Shown one piece after another: positions 13,100-29,448 of a stretch of 64,000 nt of DNA. The notes under the pieces were generated by a model. That model was not told where the DNA came from, searched no databases, and was given only the letters and a program-made list of their open reading frames with translations. Both the position numbers and the translations under genes were made by a program. The stretch is taken from positions 234,501 to 298,500 of the forward strand of contig JAXCGZ010016982.1 in NCBI GenBank assembly GCA_037179515.1. Direction: 5' to 3'. The DNA comes from Halocaridina rubra (lineage: Eukaryota; Arthropoda; Malacostraca; Decapoda; Atyidae). Positions within the stretch are counted from its first letter, which is position 1. Each line of letters opens with the position of its first letter.

Positions 13100-14096
13100 C
13101 AGCTCGCTTTTTACGCGTTTTTAAAATACGTAAAATTGAAATAACGCCCCAAATAAATAATAGTAAAAAAATGCGAAATACACGAATAATGCCTGCGCAA
13201 AAAATTCAAAAAAAAAAACATTTCATTTTAGTAAATAAGCAACTGCTTCAGAGGCACTTTCCCACCTTGCTGCCATGTGCATACGTTTACATGGGAATTA
13301 AGGGGACACCCTGGGTTCGGGGGGAGGGAGGGGGTGAAAAGGACAATTTTCTGTTTTACTAATTTCTGGCAACTTTAATGTGTGCTGGTGCTAGATGTAA
13401 AAGGAAAGGGCTCTATCTAAACTATAAACAGCAAAAAATTGCCCTTTTATGTAAGTATTCATAGTAAAATAATGTCGTAATGACGATATTTTGATATTCT
13501 CTCATTGTGTTGCATTCTACATCAATTTGACTTAGATAATCAGCGTTTCTATACGATAACTTTGTCACTAGGGATGGAAGCAAGTGTTGGAAGAGTGGTA
13601 TAATGTGTTGTGGTGAGCTCATCTGATTCAGTCGCCATTTAGGGGTACAGCCTGGGTTGGGAGGGGGTGAAGAGGACGATTTTGTGTTTTACTCATTTCT
13701 GGCAACTTTAACCTGTGCTGGTGCCAGATGTAAAAGGAAAGGGCTCTATCTAAACTATAAACAGCAAAAAATTGCCCTTTTATGTAAGTATTCGTAGTAA
13801 AATAATGTCATAAATGACGATGTTTTGATATCCTTTCGTTGTGTTGCATTTTACATCAATTTGACTTAGATAATCAGCGTTTCTATACGATAACTTCATC
13901 ACTAGGGATGGAAGCGAGTGTTGGAGAGTGGAACGAGGTGTTGTGGTGAGCTCATCTAAGTCAGTCGCACTTTAAGTGAAAAGTATCTATGCCCATTATC
14001 ATTGTTTCTTATGGAAAATGACTCGTTACATTACGCGATTTTCATATTATACGTCACTTCTGAGAACTTTTATCTTCACGTTATTCCAAGAAATGG
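13100..14096. mobile_element. Nonautonomous Tigger-like element with internal duplication
   Basis: The left end CAGCTCGCTTTTTACGCG and the sub-terminal AATAATAGTAAAAAAATG match, inverted, the right parts of the elements ending at 44091 and near 57660. The right 120 bp (13975-14096) match, inverted, the left 120 bp of the element starting at 55640. No transposase ORF is visible. Confidence 0.6.
13301..13970. repeat. Two-copy 340-bp tandem duplication
   Basis: The units start at 13301 and 13641 with AGGGG(A/T)ACA..CCTGGGTT and stay nearly identical through TAAACTATAAACAGCAAAAA and GATAATCAGCGTTTCTATAC. High identity suggests a recent duplication within the element. Confidence 0.85.
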
Positions 14097-16641
<2,545 letters not shown>

Positions 16642-17070
16642 GTAAAAAACGAGCGAACACGAGCAACACCAACGAGAGAGCAGATGACTACATTAACAAT
16701 GTGGCAGGCAGCAGTAAACTTAGCAATGGGTCTTCTTCTCCATCTAATGCTGCGTGACAACATTCTTTCATGGCGCTCAACAAACTATTTTGCATAAAAT
16801 CGTATTTTCGGCTATGTGTTTGGTTGTTTGTAAATAAATTAAATTATTTCTTCAAATAACCAAATACATTAACAAAGTAATAAATAAAGTCATTAACTTT
16901 ATATATATATGAATACAGCAGTTCTACCAACTGTGTATTGGTCCACCTTACTCACAAACTGTTCAGTGCGCACAGGTTAAATTTACTGCACTAGCCAGGT
17001 AGGTCAAAAAATTTATTTATTACTGATGTATGGGCCTCAGTCGTAACCGCAGAATTGCGTAAGTCGGGGA
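16642..17070 (-). mobile_element. 5' flank and right terminus of Tigger copy A
   Basis: This holds one copy of the sub-terminal unit containing GCTCAACAAACT that is triplicated in copy B. It ends near 17070 in a sequence matching the 14938 terminus. Confidence 0.5.
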
Positions 17071-17104
17071 CCAACTCCCCTACTTCCCCTACCACAGGGA
17101 TACC

Positions 17105-17441
<337 letters not shown>

Positions 17442-17500
17442 CACTGTACTGTTAACATACAGTCTAAAATGGAAGGAAAAGCCCATTAAATAAAACAACG

Positions 17501-17630
<130 letters not shown>

Positions 17631-17912
17631 ACTTATTAATTTCGTGACCTAAACTGGTCACCTTCTAAAGTACAATGGCAAGAGATACAACTAGCGAAAC
17701 AGAAGAATACTTGAAAAGAAGGAGACAAAAGAGCCGCCCAGAAGTCTTAAACATGGGATTGATAGATAACAATCTTAAATGCCCGCCAGGGTTAGTCAGT
17801 AATCCCCACAAACAGGCCGCAAAAGTAATTAAAGTCCATAGTTGGCTAAAGTTGTATCTCTTGCCATTGTACTTTGAGAAGGTGACCAGTTTAGGTCACG
17901 AAATTAATAAGT

Positions 17913-17916
<4 letters not shown>

Positions 17917-17962
<46 letters not shown>

Positions 17963-17967
17963 TATAT

Positions 17968-18043
<76 letters not shown>
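17917..18043. repeat. (TA)n array, right arm of palindrome
   Basis: About 63 units with three slips. It mirrors the left-arm array. Confidence 0.95.
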
Positions 18044-18045
<2 letters not shown>

Positions 18046-18072
18046 GTTGTTTTATTTAATGGGCTTTTCCTT

Positions 18073-18193
<121 letters not shown>

Positions 18194-19799
18194 ACAGCTG
18201 TGTTCCTCAAGATGTGACTTAACCCAATTTTCAACATAAAATGGAACACGCTTAAACAAGCACCTACATCCCCCACCTATTCATAAAAACAATTTTTGTG
18301 ATATAAAAACATAACTATAATTAAAAAAGGGAACAAAACCCTATGAATATATACAATATACAGTACAATATCGCTTATCTTTAATCATTTGGTTGTCTTG
18401 CACTCTAGAAGGGGCATTGCAAAGGTGGGAGAGACAGGCTTATTGGGAGGAGGAAGCTAGAGAAACTGGGGCAAGTGAGGTTGGAGAGGCTGGAGAACCT
18501 GCTGCAGACTCTTAAGATACTGGGGTAGGTGAGTCTGGAGAGGCAGCTGAGATAGAGGGTACATGATCTATTGCTGGGGGCTCTACCTTCTTGAATAAAT
18601 GTTTGAGGCGAGTCTGGAAGGATGCCATTTTCTTCTGCCAAATTTCCCTGTAAAACTACAGCGAATGAATGACCTCTTTAGTGACCTTAGTGTACTTTGC
18701 AGTGATGGGCACCTCAGCCGCAAACTTTGTCAACCCTTCCTCTATCAGGGGAAAACCTTCTTCCATGCCTTTGCTTATATATCTCCTGGGCTCTGGGATT
18801 GGCATTTCTTCCTCTTCTTCAGTCATCTGCTTCACCAGTTGAATGAGGTTCTCAGCAAATAATTCCTCTCCAGCAGCTCTGTAACATCATCAACCCCCAC
18901 CCCCAACTTAGCCTCCTTACTCAGGGCAACAACGTTCTTCTTGACAGCCTCAGCTGTCTCCTCAAAGTCACGGAAGTCATTTGCAAACTGGGGACACAGT
19001 TTCTTCCACACCACACTCAAGTTTGTCTGATTAACTTCCACTCAAGAATCAGCAATGTTCTTGACAGGTTGAAGAATACTGTAATACAGTACTTCTAAAA
19101 CTCCTTGAGAGTTGTCTTCTTTTCCTTCTCTTGCAATAACATGCTGATCCATTGGCTGTAACAGGACAATGGTATTAGGTGGAAAGTAAACCACCTTGAA
19201 ATTAGGATGAAAGTCATTCAAATGGGCAGGGTGACCAGGGGCATTGTCCAGCACTAGCAACACCTTAAAAAGGCAGACCTTTGGAAGCACAGTACCTCTC
19301 CACTTCTGGCACATATTGATTGCTGAAGTAGTCTTCGAAAATTTGAAGGGTTACACAACCCTTCTGTTTGGACTTCATTATGACAGGCAGTTGACTCTTC
19401 CAAATGCCCTTGAGTGCCTTTGGATTTCCTGCCAAGTAAACCAACAAGGGCTTCAACTTGAAGTTTCCAGCAGCATTAACCCCAAAAGCAATGTCACTCT
19501 ATCCTTGTTGACTTTATGTCCTGGTGCTGTCTTCTCCTTGGCAATGTACGTATGACTAGGCATACGCATCCAGAACAAGCCGGATTCATCCATGTTAAAC
19601 ACTTTTCCAGCTCAGTAACCCCCTTCCGTATTTATCTCTGCTAACACTAGGAAATCACTTTGCTGATTTCTCATTACCTCCAGCAGTTTCACCTTGCACC
19701 ATAAGGTTATGCAAATTAGCATGAACCTTAAACTTCAAAAACCAACCCCTACTGGCCACAAACTCTCCATTTTCACTCCTTTCCCCCTTTTCCATTTTT

Positions 19800-20158
19800 A
19801 CTAGGTTTGGGTGGATGGATGGAGTAAGGAGAGCCCTGAATGAGAGGAGGATGGATGTGAGGGAAACAAGTGCGCATGCTAGGAATAGGAATGAGTGGCG
19901 AGTGATTGTGACGCTGCTCTGATGGGCATCTGCTGTTACCATGGGGCTGCATCATACACATTACACATTAAAGTTGTGAAAGAGCCGGGAGGATGGGCTG
20001 TGACACTCCAGCAGTGCTATCTGAACAGTCGCTAGTTCCCTCGTCTTTGCCCATAGAGCAAAGTAATCCCCTTATTGTTTCTTTTTTTATATATATATAT
20101 ATATATATATATTGGCTACCCCCAATTTGGGGGAAACAGCCAAAGTAAATGATGAATG
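19800..20158 (+). mobile_element. RTE-like LINE 3' fragment inserted in Tigger copy B
   Basis: Tigger copy A reads through this point, so copy A gives the empty site. The insert begins GGTTTGGGTGGATGGATGG. One + frame gives GVRRALNERRMDV and [12 protein letters not shown], the pattern of the C-terminus of RTE/CR1-like reverse transcriptases. It ends in a short TA array and ATGATGAATGA. The clade is tentative. Confidence 0.55.
20088..20112. repeat. Short (TA)n array in LINE 3' UTR
   Basis: About 12 units, within the inserted LINE fragment. Confidence 0.9.
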
Positions 20159-20609
20159 ACTGCATTAAGAAATCTTTAAAGTTTCTCTTGATTTAACATG
20201 AGACTCACTGGGATATGCCATTGATGTTGGTCATCCAGTCATACCACTTAACCACCTTGCCATTTCGATCATTAGGCCACTACGATGCTTAGTAATCACA
20301 GTGGACTTCATAAGATCAGAACCTTTCACATGTTCAAGGATGTGATCTTTATCCTTGATAATCGCTGCCATGGTTGAATGGCTTCTCCCCAGTGAGCGGT
20401 CAATGTTGGTTGCAGTTTTTCCCATTTGGAAGCGTTTTACTCTATCTATCTTATTTCCATGGTGTTGGCTTTCCTTTTCTTTGAAGCACTGCCTCTAGCA
20501 GAATTTCTTATGTGTTTGGGAGACATAATAGAGGTCAAAAACTATCGCGAACACAATTGAATAAGCACAAGAACAATATGGTGTACGAGTGGGATCTGGG
20601 CGACGCATC

Positions 20610-21030
20610 TACCTCAGTCTAATGCTGAGTGACAACGTATTCTGCCATGCTCAACAAACTGTTCTGAGGGCGAAGTTTGCTTTCACAAAAGTACATGTAT
20701 TTGGTAAGTTTGTAAATAAATTCAAACTAGGTCCTACACATACCCAAATACATAAACAAATATATAAAGCCATTAACTCGAAATATGCTTACACAACAGT
20801 ACTGCATGACGATGTAGTCTTTTACTACGCTCAACAACTGTTCCTCATAAAGATCGTATTTACGACTATATATTTGTTAATTTTGTAAATACATAAACAA
20901 CTAAATAGATAACAACATTAGCTTGATATATACGAACACAACAGTGCTGTGTAACGACGCATTCTTCCGCCATGCTCAACAAACTGTTCAACTCACGAAG
21001 TTCGTATTTACAACGCAAACCACACATGTT
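20610..21030. repeat. Triplicated ~145-177-bp unit upstream of Tigger copy B
   Basis: The words TGACAACGTATTCTGCC, TGACGATGTAGTC and AACGACGCATTCTTCC, each followed by GCTCAACAA(A)CTGTT, recur at about 20626, 20803 and 20948. Tigger copy A has only one such unit, near 16750. Confidence 0.7.
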
Positions 21031-21881
21031 GAAAAAATTATTTATCATTAATTTGTGGAAGCTGCGTCATAGCGATGAAACATCGAAAGTTGAGGACATT
21101 GTAAACTGTACTACTGCTTATGCTGTTATAATTATTTCAAATGATTGCCATCTTCTCACCACAAGGAGCTCATGTGCTTCAAGTTGAGACCTTGTCTACT
21201 TCTTAAGGTGGTATATCTTTGATACATCTCCGTCCTTGTGCAACTAATTAGGAAGCTCTGTGTTGAGACCTTGTCTCATTTTTTGGGTGATTTATTTCTG
21301 ATACATCTTTGTTCTTATACAGCTAATTAACAATCATGTTTGACATAAAAAGACACGATGTGAAGACAATGAATTGTAAAATACTGTTAGTTGTTATTTA
21401 TTTTGTTGAATGCTTACTTGGAATATATTTTGTTGTTGTCAAGTAGTAATGGTGAGCATATGTGAAAATTATATCTTTGCATGATATAAAAATTATAACA
21501 GCCACCACAGTTGATCCTAACTTGTGATATTTACCCCCCTACTTCAAGTCTTGAGTGTTTTAAAAAGTGTGTTGCATTGCTGATTTTTTTATATGTGGAC
21601 ACCAATCTCTCCATATCCTGTCATAGAATTTCCTGTTCACTATTAATTTAAAAATGTAAATTCTTACTATTTACATGATAAGTTCCAACACTTTCTTACT
21701 AATTGTGCAATATCTCTCACTCAATATGTTATTTATGTAATCTTATCCTTTGTTTGACGTAGGTCGTGGAGTTTTCTGTTTTTTTTTTTTGTAATATTGT
21801 AGATCTCTAAGCCTTTTATTGTTTTTTTGCTTTAGGCTTCTGTTTTTGCTTTTCTTTTTTGTTAATGGCATGTCATTTCAG

Positions 21882-21947
21882 GGACAACAGTTAGGCAATG
21901 AATTAGACTATGAATCTTCAGCTGCTTATGGATCATGTGGTCATGAG
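21882..21947 (+). CDS. Candidate MICU1 cassette exon (66 nt)
   Basis: An acceptor (pyrimidine-rich tract, ATTTCAG) and a strong donor (GAG|GTAAGT) bound 66 nt of open sequence. The phase is 0 at both ends, matching the flanking MICU1 junction. It would add 22 residues starting GQQLGNELDYESS and ending GSCGHE between YDPK and NAST. The insert is polar and acidic. I recall that vertebrate MICU1 has an alternative microexon (four residues, EFWQ) at this same junction. No transcript evidence is available here, and the segment has no homologue that I can name. Confidence 0.5.
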
Positions 21948-22035
21948 GTAAGTCTTATGAAAATGGTTCTCAAAAAGAAAATTATTTTGTCATGGCTCAT
22001 GGGCATTGAAATAGACCATATAGCATTCATTTTTC

Positions 22036-22171
22036 ACATTTTCATTTTATCTTCCATGGCAGCTTAGATTGGAGTTATGCTCTTTTGGAATCTTTCTTTA
22101 TTTACATTTTCATTTTATCTTCCATGGCAGCTTGGATTGGAGTTATGCTCTTTTGGAATCTTTATTCTCCA
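22036..22171. repeat. Perfect-looking 68-bp tandem duplication
   Basis: The units at 22036 and 22104 both read ACATTTTCATTTTATCTTCC and continue with a single A/G difference for over 60 bp. Confidence 0.9.
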
Positions 22172-23559
22172 TTTCAGAATGTATAAGGCTTATACTTTGT
22201 CTTTCATTTGACAAAGTTTTTATACTATTTCCTTACTCAATACATCCAAACCAAGCCTCTGCTGTTTTTAAGTTAATGGGCTTAGAGAGTCATAGTATGT
22301 TTCAGAACAAGAGATTTATAATTATTTTAGGATTTAGAGTACATAGTTTCTTTATATAACTTATTGCCTAGATATTACTGGTTTTTGGTAGGACTGGAAG
22401 ATTCATCAGGAAATTGACTAATTAAGGCTGTTGCAAATGCTATTGCACAGATATTCCTACAAAGGAGCGTAATAGTGTATGAATTTTTCCATACATATCT
22501 AATATGCATTATTTTACTTTTTCATTCTGAAACCTTTATTAATAAATTGTTAAGAATGTACCAATTACTGTTTTTTTGCTTATAACGGCACTTATCCTAT
22601 CAAAAACTACTAAAATGCTTATTTTCTTTTTAAATGTTTTGGCATACAGGAATTTACATGCATGATAGCTGTTCAAACATTTGATAGTGAGAGGGGCTTG
22701 CATAAGTAATGATTTGACTTTTACTATTAAGCCATGCATTGCTTAATGTCTAGGTCACTCTTCAAATGACAGAATGTTTATTATTAGCTATAATTTTTCT
22801 CTTCTTTTTTTAACTTGCATGTAAGACTTACATACTTCTATATGAAGTGTACTGTATCTGTACTATACTACAATATGTGCACTGGAGTGTTCTTACTACA
22901 TGTTGGCAGTCTCTGCCGCATCATATGCATAAGATATGGCATTTTCGTCTGTTCTTTCTCCACAGCTGTATCTTAGACATTTATTCGTGTAAAATATAAA
23001 ATCAAATAGGAGCAGATTCGCTAACAACACCATCTCCATTCCCATGTAAAGTTCAGTCTGTACAATGCCTGACAGCTCTGACGAAAGCTCTCTTTCGGGA
23101 GATGTTGGCTGTTATTATGGTGTATATGGCATTATGCTTAGATTTTTCTTTTTCCATATTTTTATTTGTACAGCAAATAAAGCATTAGTACTTCTCTCTG
23201 TGATTGTAAAACATTCAGCTTTGGGGTCCATGTCTTCAGCCCCTTAGTATATTTTTCAGTTCTAAAAAGTTTAGCAGTACATTGCTTAGTAGCTATGTAT
23301 TGCATGACTCCTCCAGGAGACTCCTTTTCTCTTGTCTTTTCTACTGCTACACAGTCCTGTTCTAGTTTCAATTTCTCCTCATGTTTTAATTCATCATAAA
23401 CCACCTATTGAACCTCCTCATTGTGGTCTTCACGACTTCTAGATTAAAGTTGTTTTCCTAATCCAAAACAGCTTCATTAATTTTTGAAACCCTCTCGCTG
23501 ACAATGCCCGTAAAGTCATGTGCACAAATTATAAAGGTTAAATGTCTCTAAAGAAAGCA

Positions 23560-23826
23560 GATATAAGGGATAGTGATAGTACTAGAGCTTGACTATATAC
23601 CCACCATATATCTGGGGTCCAGGCCCCCTCTCTAACCACGTGGAAGCATTGTTCTCCATGCAATGGCTGAATAACCAGGTAGACATGTATGAAATCACCA
23701 TTCCCCCAATTAATTGCCCAGATTAATCGTTTACAACTTGAGACAGCGGAAGCTAATCTATCCGCAGGACAGGATTGAACCTGGGACCTGTATATAACCA
23801 GCTCCATTCGCTACCACTGCGCTATA
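23560..23826 (-). mobile_element. tRNA-derived SINE, family 1
   Basis: On the minus strand the head reads TAGCGCAGTGGTAGCG (A-box) and GGTTCAATCCTG (B-box), giving an internal RNA polymerase III promoter. About 190 bp of tRNA-unrelated body follow. A (TA)n array abuts its head end. Confidence 0.65.
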
Positions 23827-23830
23827 TACA

Positions 23831-23831
<1 letters not shown>

Positions 23832-23925
<94 letters not shown>

Positions 23926-23947
23926 GAGAGAGAGAGAGAGAGAGAGT
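23832..23947. repeat. Compound (TA)n(GA)n microsatellite
   Basis: TA units to about 23919, then about 12 GA units. It lies between the SINE and a Tigger-like terminus (AGTCACCTCTCC). Confidence 0.95.
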
Positions 23948-24436
23948 TAGTCACCTCTCCTTTTATGCGAGTTTAGATTACGCTGATTTTTTGTCAGAAA
24001 TAGCCACCTCTCCATGTCTGATGACGCTATGAATCGCAGTTCATCGACGAAAGTGTTCAAACCATCCTTTGCTGGCTTTGAATTCATCAACTTTAGCGCC
24101 ACTAGAATCTGGAGAGTTTGCTACTAAATCATGGTGGATTTGCAAAGCCTTCGCGCATATTATGGCCTCACTAATACGATCTCCAACCTGCTGTGTTTCA
24201 TTTATCCACAACAATAATAATTTTTCTACCTTTTCTTCGTTAATATATTTACTCCCTTAGCCACATCAGCCGCCTTTAAGATCTCTTTATTCTTTAAAAT
24301 CGTACAGATGGTCTATTTTGCCATGTTATACTGCGTGGTGAGATCGGTAACATGAACCCCATTTTCATGTTTAGAAATTATTTCTAGGGTGGTTGACGCC
24401 AATATCACTAACACTTTTAACTTTCTTAGGAGCCAT
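23948..24436 (-). pseudogene. Tigger-like transposase N-terminal remnant
   Basis: From the minus-strand ATG at 24436 (MAPKK) the CENP-B-type DNA-binding region is recognisable across frames: LEIISKHENGVHVTDL, TQYNMAK, EKVEKLLLLWINE, VDEFKASKGWFEHF. Stops and frame changes are frequent. The left boundary shows AGTCACCTCTCC, the same terminus as the element at 42576. The catalytic core is absent, so this is an internal-deletion remnant. Confidence 0.65.
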
Positions 24437-24669
24437 AATAAGGCCTGTATGAAAGGTAAAACAATGGAAAATAAAGCAAAAACTACGAGCAGATCATGAA
24501 CGAACCACACAGTGCGGGCACCAGTGCAGAACTGAGAGCGGGCAAGTGGGACACATGGTGGCTTGGCCAGCACGTGTGTTCGTGGGTTGGATTTTATTCG
24601 TGGGTTGATGTTCAAAATTTGTTCAAAATTTTGTTTGTGGGTACAGGCGTTTGTTGCTTGGGGTCACCA

Positions 24670-24776
<107 letters not shown>

Positions 24777-26361
24777 CTAATACTTTAATAAGTATTCTTA
24801 TGACGTAACCATAATGCCAGTGTTGGTTTGCATAGGCCTATATAAATTCCATTCTTTATCTTCAAATTTTACATCTGTCTGTTAGCTAAATAGCTTTCTT
24901 GTTGTTGAACATTACTTTCATGCTACATATCTTTGTTATTGTAACATTCAGTCATACATGAGTTTTTTCCATTGATATTTTACAAGTTAATGTTCTCGAT
25001 AATTTGTAACATTTATTTTAGTCTATTGTAATTTTTTCTTATTTTGCAAAGAATATATGTCATAGCCTGGTGAGATTTTCTGGTGTAATAAAAAGCATAA
25101 GGTAACTGGGCTTGGTATCCCATGCTCATCATTCCCTCATTAATTGGTTTTTACAGGTAATTCTTTCTTTTGCTACAATAAATATTCCTTTTTGTTTCTT
25201 TCTACAACACAATGAAGGGAAAGACAGACTTCTTTTGTCTCGGCACCAGTATTATCACCATTTAGTAACCTCTTATGATATGCAAGGTAAAGGTTAATGG
25301 TACAAGGTCTGTATTCTTGTGCCCTTGAAAAGCAGGTATTTTTAGTAGATAAAACATCACGAGCTATTTAAGATGTAATAGAGGCTTGGACTTCGGGATC
25401 CTTTGTGTATGAGTCAGAAGGTTGAGATTAGATTTTTAATGCAATAATAGCAGGCTATATCCAAAATAATGCGATTCATTGGTGTTTTCCCACCCTTCCT
25501 GTTGCTTTAGGAAAAAATTTATGCTCACCCATGAAGTTTATATTGCTCAGTTGTAGAGTGGGACTCATATGTGATAGGAACTATTCTGTGGCTTAGAAGT
25601 AATGTGTTAATACAAGTACTGAAATTCGTAATAGCTAAATATGGTATTTTCTCATTGTGTCATTCTGTCAATAGCACATAAAGTAGAAGTTTGATCGTTT
25701 TGTCGTTTTGTGCAACAACAATTTTGAATCTGAAATAATTTTCTTGTATTGTTTCTTTTGTTTAAAGCTATTGGACAAGATACAGTTTAAAGCAGCATAA
25801 TATCAATAAGAGAAGACAATTACTTTTGGAACTTAGATTTTGGGTATAACTTCTACGGTCAGTATGCTGGCTAGTTGAAGACAGATCCTTATAAAATAAA
25901 TAACAGGATATAATATTCAGTTAGACTTTCAGTGTTTACATGTATATATTGTCACTGTCTTATTCTTGCCTTTCTGGATGTACCATAAATTAAGTGAAGC
26001 CTTAAGGCTTCAATTATTTTATGATACATCCAATTCCAAAGTCGATTGGGATGTTTTTATCGAACGTTATAATGTCCATCAGGAACTTATCTCATTAGTC
26101 CTGATAAATAAGAGAAGATAATTGTTCATTATCACTTTTTCTTATTTTTACAGAATTATTCATGATGAGTATATTTTGCTAAATTTTTATATGTTTTGCT
26201 GGTTCTCATAAAACACATACAGACCTAACTAGATTGTTAACTGTCTTAATTTTTATATCATTTGTATAGCATCTCTTTTGTTGCTAAACTGCTGTGCATA
26301 TACCCTAATTTAGGCTTGACTTAAAACACATAGACATAAGCTCGTGTTTTTATTTCAACAG

Positions 26362-26392
26362 GAATTCATAACTGATGAGACATACTATAGTG
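26362..26392 (+). other. Candidate MICU1 micro-exon (31 nt, frame-breaking)
   Basis: The acceptor TTTCAACAG and donor GTGGTATGT-type site (exon ends ATAGTG, donor GTATGT) bound 31 nt reading EFITDETYYS in the incoming phase. Like the vertebrate microexon as I recall it, it begins GAATTC. Being 31 nt, inclusion would shift the next exon into a stop after about ten codons. It could be a poison exon or chance. Confidence 0.25.
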
Positions 26393-28873
26393 GTATGTAC
26401 TTGGATATAATTCTGCGTCAATTAAGGAGCTATCATTTAAAATAGCTTGTTCCTTTTAATCAGGCTTTATAATATATAACCTCATTGTACATCTTATTGG
26501 TTATCATATTTGTAATTGCTCTTATCATTTTAACCAGGTAGCTCAATTCCTTCTACCATGCTTTGAGAAACTGTAACCTTAATTCCTCTGTAGTTTCATT
26601 GCATTTAGTCTATACACCAAAATATTATCAGTGGCTTCCAGCTCCTGATACTGTGTTCAGACTGTATTGATTTTATTTTGGGGAACAGTAAACTTCCTGT
26701 TGATAATAGAATTGCATTAACAGTAGCAGTGTATTTTTCTCCTAGATCGTTTATACCTGTACGATAAAGGCAATTGTTCATATATACCATTGAGTTCTTT
26801 GACCATCTTGAAAAATCTATAGAATTTCTGTCTCTGAAAACTTGCCCAAGTTTCATGTTTATATTGTTTTGTGAAATTTGTGTATGGTGTCGTCCACTTA
26901 ATGAAATTGAGCTGCTTTATTGAGTTGCCCTGTGATCTGCTTATTCCAGTCATGCTGTCATTATGATCTGAAATTATATATAACTTAGTTAATACTGCAT
27001 TACTATCGTTGAAGCAAAAACTCATTCTTTCCCTTTCTTTTAATTGCTTACTGAATTGCTCTCGGAGAATCATGTGCTATACGTAACTTCATTTGTTTAA
27101 AGCTATACTGCATTGGTTGACTATGTAAAGAGATAATGCATGCATTGGAAATGAGCAGGTTTTCTCGTAATCTTCTTAGGCTAGTCATGAAAATAATGAA
27201 ACGTGCAAAGTCTTTTAATCTTCTATCACACTTTTCTCTTTTCCAGTCAGCAGAAGAGGTACCTTTGTTATTGCATGCTGTACCTTTGCCCTGCAACGTG
27301 TTATATAACATGTCTTTCTGTCGAGACAGCTTGTATCATCCTATTGCCGTGTTAATATACTTCTTTTTGGAATTGCATAGTCTCAATATTCACACTATAT
27401 TGAGAAAAATTAGTAAGGAATAAGTTCTTTTAATTTATGAGTTTACACGTCAAAAATATTCCTGTTCATGTGCTTCTGCATCCCTAGAAAATTTGCAGTT
27501 ATGTTTTCGTGACTTAATTTAAATTTTAATGAGATTTTAACACTGTTAAAGTTTGTAAAAAAATATAAAAAGTTTTACAGGTATCTGTATCAAATGTTTA
27601 CAAAATTAGCTATGAAATATAAAAAATACTTTATATAGATAACTTTTAGTACTTTAACACGGCAGTGAGAAGTTTACATTATATATATCAAACCCTCTGA
27701 TAACAGCAAAAATTGTATTTGAGGGAAATTTTTCATATAAGGATATTTTCTATTTTCCTCTATCTTCTTGTTATACATTCCAAATATATCAGGCAGATTT
27801 TATATTTTCTCTGTATTTCTGTCAAGGATTCTTTAATTACCAGCAGAGCCGGAAAGTATTATCGGAGGGCATAGTGCTTTTTGCAGAAATATATTGTGAC
27901 GTGAGATTGTGTGCTAGCGCTTAAATTAATCAAGCAATTATTCTCTGTGTATAGTCTTAAAAGAAAAAGACATATTTTGATTATACTTTTCTTTTAGAAT
28001 TGAAAGATGTTTCCTTTTTCCTCTTGAGCACAAACTTGATTACTCCTTAGGCAAGATGTCTCGATGTATTAACTTATTCAGCTGTTTACTGTTCTTTCCA
28101 TCCCCAGCACTGGAGGTTTTTGCTGATTTAAAGCATGGATTCGTCATTAATTTGTGCTTCTCCTTTTCATTCCATTGTTATTTATTTAATGACTAAAAGT
28201 GTGTTATATGAGAATGGCTAATTTTTCTTTAACTAATAATATTGCTAAAAATTCATTTGGCTGTGTATATTACTAGATATTTTTATCCCTTCTTACTACA
28301 ATGCATTTATGCTTAGGTTTGATGATTTTTGCAGTAGTATCTCTAGTTCTTGGCTAGCATGCCATATTCTAGCTCTTGTATTGCCTTGAATATAGGGCTT
28401 TATGTAGTGAATCCACTTTGGTCAGAATTCACCTGTCATGAAAATCATTTTGAGATGAGATCAAGTGAATGAAATGTTTATTCTACTCCACAAGTTGACT
28501 AATAGTTTTGGATTTTTCATTTCACTTCCTACAGTACTTGTTCATGACAAAAATACAATACTATTAAAGGTGATGTGCCATTAACTGTAGAGAAGCCATT
28601 GTCTGTGTAATAAGTTTGCCGATGAATTTCTTGACAATTGTGAATGCATCTCTCAGAAGTTGGATTAGAAGAAATGATATTGTGCATGGACATTAGACTC
28701 AAATAATGCACAGGCTGTCAGTTTGTTTTATGCACATTTAGACTAGGATGGTGACTGTCAATGAATGAAATGAGGGTGTAGAGTATATGTACGTCTTAAT
28801 TACAGTACCACACTATTGGGAGTTTCCCTTTGATATGGATTCATGAGATTTTGCCATTGCAATTTCCTTATAA

Positions 28874-28974
<101 letters not shown>

Positions 28975-28987
28975 TGTATATGTATAT

Positions 28988-29137
28988 TAGGAAAAGGCCC
29001 ATTAAAGAAAACATAAAAAATATATGAAGTATTATTAATTTCGTGACCGAAACTGAAAAGGTGACTATTTTAGGTCACGGATATCATAGGTACTTCAAAT
29101 ATGTTTTACTTTGTTTTCTTTAATGGGCCTTTTCCTA
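28988..29137. mobile_element. Small palindromic MITE (150 bp)
   Basis: An almost full-length hairpin. TAGGAAAAGGCCCATTAAAG at the left is complemented at the right end, and the centre carries GTGAC..GTCAC around the shared TTTCGTGACC motif. It is the same family as 17471 and 48156. Confidence 0.8.
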
Positions 29138-29168
29138 CTACTTTAGAGTGTATGGTAACAGTTCAATG

Positions 29169-29448
<280 letters not shown>

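Larger units (their letters stand above)
18400..20526 (-). pseudogene. Tigger (TIGD1-like) transposase pseudogene, copy B
   Basis: The minus-strand order is as follows. The N-terminus MSPKHIRNSARGSASKKRK starts at 20526. The helix-turn-helix region follows (SLGRSHSTMAAIIKDKDHI, LEHVKGSDLMKSTVITK). A LINE insertion breaks the gene at about 20158-19800. Then come FVASRGWFLKFKV..LHNL and GNPKALKGIWKSQLPVIM. The DDE-core block LLVLDNAPGHP holds the second catalytic Asp, and NTIVLLQPMDQ follows. The tail includes EEEEEMPIPEP and KKMASFQTRLKHLFKK. Stop codons and frameshifts are present from the start. This copy keeps the C-terminal region missing from copy A. Confidence 0.85.

Noticed and set aside
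18405..18641. Ser/Pro-rich minus-strand frame as a separate gene
   Set aside because: It overlaps the C-terminal tail region of Tigger copy B in another frame.
23162..23404. Minus-strand 80-residue frame (DELKHEEKLKLEQDCVAVEK) as a host exon
   Set aside because: Charged and coding-like, but no family recognised, no clear splice sites, and the ORF start is arbitrary; may be a TE remnant.
26717..27073. 118-residue minus-strand frame in the large intron
   Set aside because: No domain, no codon bias and no splice context; consistent with chance.
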